From: SVTX01 sp964567085
GTDB taxonomy: Bacteria; Bacillota; Clostridia; Oscillospirales; CAG-272
Direction: 5' to 3'
Assembly (NCBI GenBank): GCA_964567085.1
Contig: CAZMKU010000052.1
Coordinates: 1 to 11,847, forward strand
DNA: 11,847 bases
The position numbers and the translations under genes are program-made. The notes beneath the pieces are model-generated. The model saw only the letters and a program-made list of their open reading frames with translations. It did not search any database and was not told the origin of the DNA. Numbering within the stretch: the first letter of the stretch is position 1; each line of letters begins with the position of its first letter. Below, one piece after another: positions 6,531 to 11,847 of this stretch.

Positions 6531-7868
6531 ATGAAAAAAATAAAGTTAGTTTTTATTTGGGTCTTTTGCTTTTTGTCGTTTGCGTTTGCGGGAATTACGG
6601 TGTGCTTGGCGGAGGACTTGGTTCCTTATACGAGCATTACGACCGAGGCGGTTGAAAACAAAATATCATACGGCTTAGACGTTCTGGCGAGCAGATCCAA
6701 GACCGAAATGGCGGGACTTACGGGTCAGCCGCTCAACTTTTCGGCGGATAAGTTTGCTTGCGCTATGAATTTGAAGACCGTTGAGAGTATAACCGTGACG
6801 AGCCTGCCCGATATACGCGCGGGTCAGCTTTACTATGGCTCAAATACGGTTTCTGTGGGGGATACGATTTACGGAGAGGATATTTCCAAGCTGTCGTTTG
6901 AGGAGCTGGAGGGAACGAGAGAGAGCGAGGCGACGTTTACGTACCGCATAAATTCAAGCGGATACGAAATCGAGTGTGTGATCTATATGCTTGATGCGAT
7001 AAACGCCTCGCCTACTGTGGAGGTGGCGTCGTACGCATCGCTCAATATTCTGACGTACAAGGGGATCGCGACGAGCGGCATTTTGTCTGCGCACGACCCC
7101 GAGGGTGACGAGCTTACCTTTGAGATCGCAAAATATCCGACCGACGGCATACTTACGCTTGACGACAGCGGCAGCGGAATTTATACGTACACACCCGATA
7201 AAACCTTTACGGGAGATGATGAATTTATTTACGTTGTAAAGGATAAATACGGAAATTACAGCGGCGGCGCTAAGGTCAGTATTGAGGTCGAGTCTCCGTC
7301 GGTCTCGGTGAAATACAGCGATCTTGAGGGAACCGACGTTTATAATTACGCGATAACCATGACCGAGATGGGAATTATGAACGGCGAGCGGGTTGGAGAC
7401 AATTATTATTTCCGTCCCGATACCGAGGTGAGCCGCGGGGACTTCCTCGTCAGCGCGATGAAGGCGCTCGGCGTGACGTCCGTGCCGACGGCATCGACGA
7501 CTCCTTTTACGGATGATGCGGATATCGGCGGTGAGCTGAAGGGATACGTGAATTTGGCTTATGCCAAGGGGTATATCAGCGGCAAGAGTGAGAGCGACGG
7601 GTTGTATTTTTATCCAGACGAGAAAATTACTATTTCCGAGGCGTCGGTAATTATCAGCAATATGATAGGCTACGCGTCGCCCGACGTCGTTCCGACGTTT
7701 ACCGATATCGACAAGGTCCCCGCATGGTCTGCGAGGGCGGTCTTGTCCTTGCATTCTCTCGGAATACTCGAGAGCTATGATAAGACCATAGGAGCGGATA
7801 AGATCCTCGATAGAGCGGATATGGCGAAAATGCTTTCAAGATCCGTTACGGTTATAAAGAATATATAG
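6531..7868 (+). CDS. Secreted SLH-domain surface protein with cadherin/Ig-like domain
   Basis: A 445-residue exported protein predicted to sit non-covalently on the cell wall. A signal peptide is clear (MKKIKLVFIWVFCFLSFAFA, cleavage near 27). Residues 28-155 form an Ig-like or cadherin-like region I cannot name; it has the pattern G-x-L, V-x-V-G-D-x-I, L-x-F and A-x-F-x-Y. Residues about 158-254 are a clearer cadherin/Ig-like domain (AHDPEGDELTFEI, GIYTYTPDKTFTGDDEFIYV). Three SLH domains follow at about 262-314 (YFRPDTEVSRGDF), 324-382 (YFYPDEKITISEA) and 388-440 (TFTDIDKVPAWSARA); SLH domains bind pyruvylated or similar secondary wall polymers. A strong GGAGGGAG site precedes the ATG. No catalytic motif is seen, so it is likely structural or adhesive. 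It is followed on the same strand by another surface gene with its own promoter. Confidence 0.92.
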   Translation: MKKIKLVFIWVFCFLSFAFAGITVCLAEDLVPYTSITTEAVENKISYGLDVLASRSKTEMAGLTGQPLNFSADKFACAMNLKTVESITVTSLPDIRAGQLYYGSNTVSVGDTIYGEDISKLSFEELEGTRESEATFTYRINSSGYEIECVIYMLDAINASPTVEVASYASLNILTYKGIATSGILSAHDPEGDELTFEIAKYPTDGILTLDDSGSGIYTYTPDKTFTGDDEFIYVVKDKYGNYSGGAKVSIEVESPSVSVKYSDLEGTDVYNYAITMTEMGIMNGERVGDNYYFRPDTEVSRGDFLVSAMKALGVTSVPTASTTPFTDDADIGGELKGYVNLAYAKGYISGKSESDGLYFYPDEKITISEASVIISNMIGYASPDVVPTFTDIDKVPAWSARAVLSLHSLGILESYDKTIGADKILDRADMAKMLSRSVTVIKNI

Positions 7869-7881
7869 CCGTAAAGCTTTT
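7846..7881 (+). terminator. Stem-loop across the SLH-gene stop codon, possible weak terminator
   Basis: An 11-bp stem with one G-T wobble (TTACGGTTATA at 7846-7856 with TATAGCCGTAA at 7864-7874) and a 7-nt loop; the TAG stop (7866-7868) lies in the right arm. Only AGC and T4 follow, so termination would be weak. It is the only terminator-like structure between this gene and the next. Confidence 0.4.
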
Positions 7882-7887
7882 GGAGTA

Positions 7888-7916
7888 TTGACTTTTACTG
7901 CTTTTTAGTGTATAAT
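7888..7916 (+). promoter_or_regulatory. Strong sigma-A promoter of the GH99/71-like gene
   Basis: TTGACT at 7888-7893, a 17-nt spacer, and TATAAT at 7911-7916: eleven of twelve consensus bases at ideal spacing. The start point would be near 7923, leaving a leader of about 55 nt before the ATG at 7979. No operator-like palindrome was seen over it. Confidence 0.88.
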
Positions 7917-7978
7917 TAAAATGTGAAAGTATGTAAGCTTTAAATTTGCTTTATCTGATTTATATCGGAGGAATATAG

Positions 7979-10246
7979 ATGAAAAAGACAGGAGCTTTAA
8001 AGAAAATAACTGCCGTTGCGTTAACGCTTATATTCGCCGTCTCCACAGTTTCGGTCGACGCCTCGGTGCTTACCGCGCAGAGCGGGAGCGAGGAGGAGAT
8101 AGCGGAAAACGGATTGCCGTTGAGCAGCCTTTATCATTCCAATAAGGTTATGCCTGACACGTGGGTGTTTACAGACGGACTTGGCAGAGTCTCCTTGACT
8201 TACGAGGACGTAGGCGGGCCCCGTGAGGATAAGACTGTGGCTATGATGTATTGGGATTGGCATACGCGCGATTTTGCAAGTCAGGGCGCGCTCAATACTA
8301 CCGAATTTATGAAGCTTTATCCCGAAGCGAAAAACGATTATCAAAATGCCGCTTGGCCGCAGAAATATTCAAGATATTGCTTCTGGAATGAGCCTATTTA
8401 CGGTTATTACAGAACTACCGATACGTGGGTGCTGCGTCGGCAGGCGGAGCTTCTGGCGAATCTGGGGGTCGACGTTGTCTTTAACGACCATACGAATGGA
8501 AGCTTAACGTTTGAGGAGGGCTATATGGCTCTGTTTGAAACGTGGCAGGCGGCTCGCGCCGACGGAGTTGCATCTCCCGATATTTCTTTTATATTCCCGT
8601 TTACATCTTCATCGGGCAGCAATTTGGCAGAACAACAGCTTGGCGCCGATATATATGCTAATATTTATGAAACCGACAAGTATTCGGATATGTGGTTTAT
8701 GTGGGACGGCGCGCCTATGGTTATGGGCTCGTACAGTTACTTTACCAATACCGAGATAAAGAATACGTTTACTTGGCGACGCGCGCAGTCAAAGTACGTC
8801 GCATCAGACGACACGAACCGTTGGGGTTGGCTTTCTACTTATCCGCAGGCGCTTCATTATAAGGATTCCGCTGATATGGCAAACGGAAACGTTGAGCAGA
8901 TAACCGTCGGAGTTGCCTGTAATCACGATTACGTAAACGGCGTTATCACCGCTATGAACGGCAATAACCCTATGGGACGTTCTTACACGTCGACCTATCC
9001 CGACAGATATCTCGTTGAGGGAGAGAGCGCCTCGCTTTACGGCTATTTCTTCCAGGAGCAGTTTGATTACGCGCTTGAGGTCGATCCGCAGGTAGTGTTT
9101 ATTACGGGCTGGAATGAATGGCATGCGTGGCGTCAGCCCGATACGTCCGTCTGGGCAACTGACAGAAACGTTTACAATGCTCTCGTTGACCAGTTTGACA
9201 ACGAATACAGCAGAGATATCGAGCCCACCAAGGGCGAGCTCAAGGACCACTATTATTACCTTGCCGCAAACTATATCCGTCAGTATAAGGGCTGTAATCC
9301 CATACCCACCCCGAGTGACAGTAAGACCATTGATATAAACGGAAGTATTTCTCAGTGGAACGACGTTGCGCCTTATTACGCGTCTTATATCGGCAATACG
9401 GATGACAGAGATTCAAACGGATATGCCTATCTTAATGAAAACAACAGAGGCGCGTGGTATACGTATACCGAGACCTCGGGAAGAAACGATATTATCGGCT
9501 CTCAGGTTGCTCGTGACGATGAGTATATTTATTTCAACGTTGAGTGCGCGGAGAACATTACTCCATATACGGACAGCTTGTGGATGACTCTTTACATAGA
9601 TATCGACCAGACAAATCAGGGCTGGGAGACCTTCGATTACGTTATAAATAAATCTGCCGCAAGCGCCGATACGCTTGTGCTTGAAAGATTTACGGGTAAC
9701 GGCTATGATTCGAAGAAGGTCGCTGACGTTGAATATAACGTGGACGGCAGATATATGATGGTAAAGATACCCAAGAGTGTATTCGGACTCGAGGGCGACG
9801 ACTTTACTATCAACTTCTCCTGGACGGATAACGTTCACGACGAGGGCGATTACGAAAATTACTCGGGCGATATTATGGACTTCTATATTTCGGGCGACGT
9901 TGCACCGGGTGGCAGGTTCAAGTATAACTATATAAGCGGAACGGGAGAGTATGATTATCCCGAATTCAATGAGGATGAGACCGCCGATTCCGAGGATACG
10001 ACAGCTCCCGACGAGCTCCCGACAGAGACTGAATCTACCGAGACTGTGTCAAGTGAAGCGGTCTCCGTAGATACGAACCCTGTTGAAACAGATCCCGCGG
10101 AAACAGAATCCGACAATGCGGCGCTCACGGTAACCGACGAGCCGTCGGCATCGGGATGCGGAGTGGCTATATTGCCCGCGCAAATAATAATTCCTACCGT
10201 TACCGCGTGCGCAATTTTCTTTGGTAAACGCAAGAAACGAAAATAA
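7979..10246 (+). CDS. Secreted GH99/GH71-like glycoside hydrolase candidate with CBM9-like domain and C-terminal anchor
   Basis: 755 residues. A signal peptide (MKKTGALKKITAVALTLIFA, cleavage near 27-29) leads into a (beta/alpha)8-like domain at about 60-435: DGLGRVSLTYEDVG, AMMYWDWH, the WNEPIYGYYR-x-D-x-WVLRRQAELL segment, GVDVVFNDHTNG (Asp170) and VFITGWNEWHAW (Glu380). These resemble GH99/GH71-like proteins often annotated only as hypothetical; the substrate is unknown. In GH99 endomannanases the matching motif is NEWHEG, with two catalytic glutamates; here the second is Ala383. Residues about 450-650 (IDINGSISQWNDV, DDEYIYFNVEC, WMTLYIDID) look like a CBM9/DOMON-type sugar-binding domain. 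An acidic Ser/Thr/Glu linker (about 660-722) follows, then SGCG (725-728), a hydrophobic helix (729-749) and KRKKRK, a tripartite surface-anchoring tail. GGAGG lies 7 nt before the ATG. Domain calls are from memory of family patterns; enzymatic activity is an inference. Confidence 0.8.
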   Translation: MKKTGALKKITAVALTLIFAVSTVSVDASVLTAQSGSEEEIAENGLPLSSLYHSNKVMPDTWVFTDGLGRVSLTYEDVGGPREDKTVAMMYWDWHTRDFASQGALNTTEFMKLYPEAKNDYQNAAWPQKYSRYCFWNEPIYGYYRTTDTWVLRRQAELLANLGVDVVFNDHTNGSLTFEEGYMALFETWQAARADGVASPDISFIFPFTSSSGSNLAEQQLGADIYANIYETDKYSDMWFMWDGAPMVMGSYSYFTNTEIKNTFTWRRAQSKYVASDDTNRWGWLSTYPQALHYKDSADMANGNVEQITVGVACNHDYVNGVITAMNGNNPMGRSYTSTYPDRYLVEGESASLYGYFFQEQFDYALEVDPQVVFITGWNEWHAWRQPDTSVWATDRNVYNALVDQFDNEYSRDIEPTKGELKDHYYYLAANYIRQYKGCNPIPTPSDSKTIDINGSISQWNDVAPYYASYIGNTDDRDSNGYAYLNENNRGAWYTYTETSGRNDIIGSQVARDDEYIYFNVECAENITPYTDSLWMTLYIDIDQTNQGWETFDYVINKSAASADTLVLERFTGNGYDSKKVADVEYNVDGRYMMVKIPKSVFGLEGDDFTINFSWTDNVHDEGDYENYSGDIMDFYISGDVAPGGRFKYNYISGTGEYDYPEFNEDETADSEDTTAPDELPTETESTETVSSEAVSVDTNPVETDPAETESDNAALTVTDEPSASGCGVAILPAQIIIPTVTACAIFFGKRKKRK

Positions 10247-10261
10247 ATTCAAAATAAATTG

Positions 10262-10290
10262 AAATCGGGAAAGCGTCGCTTTCCCGATTT
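10262..10290 (+). terminator. Intrinsic terminator after the GH99/71-like gene
   Basis: A perfect 13-bp stem (AAATCGGGAAAGC, 10262-10274, with GCTTTCCCGATTT, 10278-10290), a GTC loop, and a T5 tract at 10288-10292. It lies 15 nt past the stop codon. Confidence 0.95.
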
Positions 10291-10366
10291 TTGTAATGCG
10301 ATCGAATATTTGGGCATATATATTTTTGAGTGAATTTGATTTCAGTGAAGTTATATTCACACGGAG

Positions 10367-10395
10367 TTAATATATTTGTGTTAAAATATTATATT
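10367..10395 (+). promoter_or_regulatory. Possible promoter of the DUF1385-nagB operon
   Basis: TTAATA (10367-10372; four of six -35 matches), a 17-nt spacer, and TATATT (10390-10395; five of six -10 matches). Other TA-rich hexamers nearby compete, so the exact position is uncertain, but a promoter must lie between the terminator at 10290 and the ATG at 10451 if the gene has its own. Confidence 0.4.
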
Positions 10396-10412
10396 GTAAA
10401 ATATGTTTAAAT

Positions 10413-10432
10413 CGTCGCGTAAAGTCGCGGCG
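10413..10432 (+). other. GC-rich leader hairpin before the DUF1385 gene
   Basis: A 7-bp stem (CGTCGCG, 10413-10419, with CGCGGCG, 10426-10432, one G-T wobble) with a TAAAGT loop. It is a sharp GC island in otherwise AT-rich DNA, and it ends 4 nt before the AAAGGA ribosome binding site (10437-10442). It has no T tract. Its function is unknown. Confidence 0.4.
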
Positions 10433-10450
10433 GCCGAAAGGATTTTATAA

Positions 10451-11749
10451 ATGAGTAAAAAGGAAAAACAGTGTTGTAAAAAAACCTCGATAGGCGGTCA
10501 GGCGCTTCTCGAGGGAATTATGATGAGAGGCCCCAAGATGACGGCTATGGCGGTCAGAGATCCTCAGGGCGAGATAGTAATTGAAAAATTTCCGACCGAG
10601 AGCGCAGCAAGAGGCAAGTTTTTCAGGCTTCCTATAATCCGCGGACTTTTCGGATATATTGATACTATGAAATTCGGCTCAAAATGTCTTATGCGCTCGG
10701 CAGAGATATCGGGTCTCGACGAGGCAGAGGAGGAGCTCGAGCGCGAAAAGAGAGAAAAGCGTCTTGAGAAAGCCAAGAAGAATCCCAAGAAGGCGGAGAA
10801 AATAGCCAAGAAGCAGGCAAAGGAAGATAAGAAAAAGGAAGAGCTTGTCCAGAAGGCGACCGCAAAATATAATGAGGCGGAGGCCTTACGCGCCACGCTT
10901 GCCGAGAACCTTGACGCCGCAAGGCAGAGTCTTGAGAGCGCAAGGGAGTCGGGCGGCGATACCTCGGCAATAGAAAAAGAAGTCGAAGCTCTCGAGCGTG
11001 ATCTTCGCAAAGCGGAAGCGCGCGCAGATAAAGCCAAGAAGGCGATAAAGAATCCTTCCACGTCTGCTTTAATGGCGCTTATTACGAGCATCAGCATGGT
11101 GCTCGGCGTTGTGATCGCAGTAGGACTTTTCGTAATGCTTCCCACGTTCCTTTACGGCTTGGCCGCAAAGCATATCGGATTTTTGAATCCCGAGAATCCC
11201 ACGGCGCGTTCGTTTGTAAAGTCGGTTTTCGAGGGAATACTTAAGGTGCTTATCCTCGTAGGATATATGGGCGCGGTCTCGCTTATGAAGGACATAAGAA
11301 GAACCTTTATGTTCCACGGGGCCGAGCATATGACTATTTTCTGTTATGAGGCGGGTCTTGAGCTTACGGTCGAGAACGTAAGAAAGCAGAAGAGATTCCA
11401 CCCAAGATGCGGAACGAGCTTCCTTATCCTTATGGTGCTCGTAAGTATTTTTGTTTCGTTCTTTATTGACCCTCTCCTCTCGCTTGTGGGCATTACGGAG
11501 GCGACGGTCAAGTTCTATATGCTTATCAGAGTTTCGCTGAAAATTTTACTTCTTCCGCTTATCGTTGGCTTGGGCTACGAGCTTATCAAGATTGCGGGCA
11601 GATACGATAATATCCTTACGAAGATCATATCCGCGCCGGGCGTATGGCTTCAGCATATTACTGTTTTCAAGCCCACGGACGATATGATCGAGTGCGCTAT
11701 CGCGGCGGTCAAAGAGGTAATTCCCGACGACGGCAGTGATAAATGGTGA
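10451..11749 (+). CDS. DUF1385 (YqhQ-type) polytopic membrane protein with coiled-coil insertion
   Basis: 432 residues; the function of the family is not established. The N-terminus SIGGQALLEGIMMRGPKMTA is the DUF1385 signature. Family motifs continue with PIIRGLFGYIDTMKFG, FHGAEHMTIFCYE (His289 to His293) and RFHPRCGTSFL (His317, Cys320). Four hydrophobic segments lie at about 206-238, 257-280, 323-345 and 354-378. Between the N-terminal part and the first membrane segment, residues about 88-200 form a highly charged Lys/Glu/Ala-rich coiled coil, broken near Gly168-Asp170; B. subtilis YqhQ is about 318 residues and has no such block. In many Clostridia this gene lies beside prmC/prfA, whereas here it is followed 33 nt later by probable nagB. 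The start at 10451 is supported by AAAGGA 8 nt upstream and by the family N-terminus. Confidence 0.94.
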   Translation: MSKKEKQCCKKTSIGGQALLEGIMMRGPKMTAMAVRDPQGEIVIEKFPTESAARGKFFRLPIIRGLFGYIDTMKFGSKCLMRSAEISGLDEAEEELEREKREKRLEKAKKNPKKAEKIAKKQAKEDKKKEELVQKATAKYNEAEALRATLAENLDAARQSLESARESGGDTSAIEKEVEALERDLRKAEARADKAKKAIKNPSTSALMALITSISMVLGVVIAVGLFVMLPTFLYGLAAKHIGFLNPENPTARSFVKSVFEGILKVLILVGYMGAVSLMKDIRRTFMFHGAEHMTIFCYEAGLELTVENVRKQKRFHPRCGTSFLILMVLVSIFVSFFIDPLLSLVGITEATVKFYMLIRVSLKILLLPLIVGLGYELIKIAGRYDNILTKIISAPGVWLQHITVFKPTDDMIECAIAAVKEVIPDDGSDKW

Positions 11750-11782
11750 TTTGATTTTTTACGACAGAAGGGAGATTTTTAT

Positions 11783-11847
11783 ATGAAGGTAATGGTTTTT
11801 GACACCTACGAGGAAATGTCATGCGCGGCGGCTGATATTATGGCTGA
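11783..11847 (+). CDS. nagB: Probable glucosamine-6-phosphate deaminase, 5' end
   Basis: Only the first 21 residues are in the window: MKVMVFDTYEEMSCAAADIM followed by Ala. This resembles the N-terminus of Firmicutes NagB (MKV-, then a DYEEMS-like segment and AA-x-I), which converts glucosamine-6-phosphate to fructose-6-phosphate and ammonia in the cytoplasm. GAAGGGAG lies 8 nt before the ATG. It starts 33 nt after the DUF1385 stop on the same strand with no terminator between, so the two are probably cotranscribed. The identification rests on a short segment; 6-phosphogluconolactonase-like relatives share the fold. Confidence 0.68.
   Translation, partial: MKVMVFDTYEEMSCAAADIMA

Noticed and set aside
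6954..7754. Minus-strand open frame opposite the SLH gene
   Set aside because: An antisense shadow of a protein with clear signal peptide and SLH motifs; the Arg/His-rich sequence resembles no known protein.
10564..11145. Ser/Phe/Ala-rich minus-strand frame opposite the DUF1385 coiled coil
   Set aside because: The low-complexity Ser/Phe pattern is the expected antisense reading of Lys/Glu-rich codons.

Overview
The window reads as chromosomal DNA of an anaerobic, endospore-forming Gram-positive bacterium of the class Clostridia, probably an uncultured gut or rumen member of the Oscillospiraceae/Christensenellales neighbourhood. The evidence is a full-length SpoIVA, which occurs only in endospore formers; A/G-rich Shine-Dalgarno sites before every complete gene; T-tailed intrinsic terminators; sigma-A-like promoters; an S-layer homology (SLH) protein; and a YqhQ-type DUF1385 protein. 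The lineage call is an inference from protein character, not from a marker gene. No tRNA, rRNA, CRISPR array, insertion sequence or phage gene was recognised.

Layout, left to right. 1-615 (+): 3' part of a CUT1-type sugar-ABC-transporter ATPase (MsmX/UgpC type), closed by a strong terminator. 732-2210 (+): spoIVA, preceded by a very good match to a mother-cell sigma-E promoter and followed by a terminator shared with the convergent murA. 2315-3604 (-): murA, with an extended -10 promoter and a leader of about 100 nt that carries a hairpin. 3605-4149: AT-rich and without a convincing gene; it holds the murA promoter, a two-copy 30-nt-period repeat and the terminator of the next operon. 4150-6369 (-): a two-gene operon, an RluA-family pseudouridine synthase followed by a DUF3810 membrane metallopeptidase. 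6370-6530: a divergent promoter region. 6531-7868 (+): a secreted protein with a cadherin/Ig-like domain and three SLH domains. 7979-10246 (+): a 755-residue secreted GH99/GH71-like glycoside hydrolase candidate with a CBM9-like domain, an acidic Ser/Thr/Glu linker and a Cys-containing C-terminal membrane anchor, driven by a near-consensus sigma-A promoter. 10451-11749 (+): a DUF1385 (YqhQ-type) membrane protein with an unusually long coiled-coil insertion. 11783-end (+): the start of probable nagB.

Most genes are conserved housekeeping or envelope functions: sugar uptake, spore coat base, peptidoglycan precursor synthesis, RNA modification and amino-sugar catabolism. The accessory part is 6531-10246, two adjacent surface proteins, one SLH-bound and one apparently anchored by its C-terminal helix. 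I see no complete new defence or mobile system. The points most worth following are the C-terminal Gly-Cys-Gly anchor and the altered active-site motif of the glycoside-hydrolase-like protein, the coiled-coil insertion in the DUF1385 protein, the DUF3810 peptidase operon, and the tandem repeat in the AT-rich gap.
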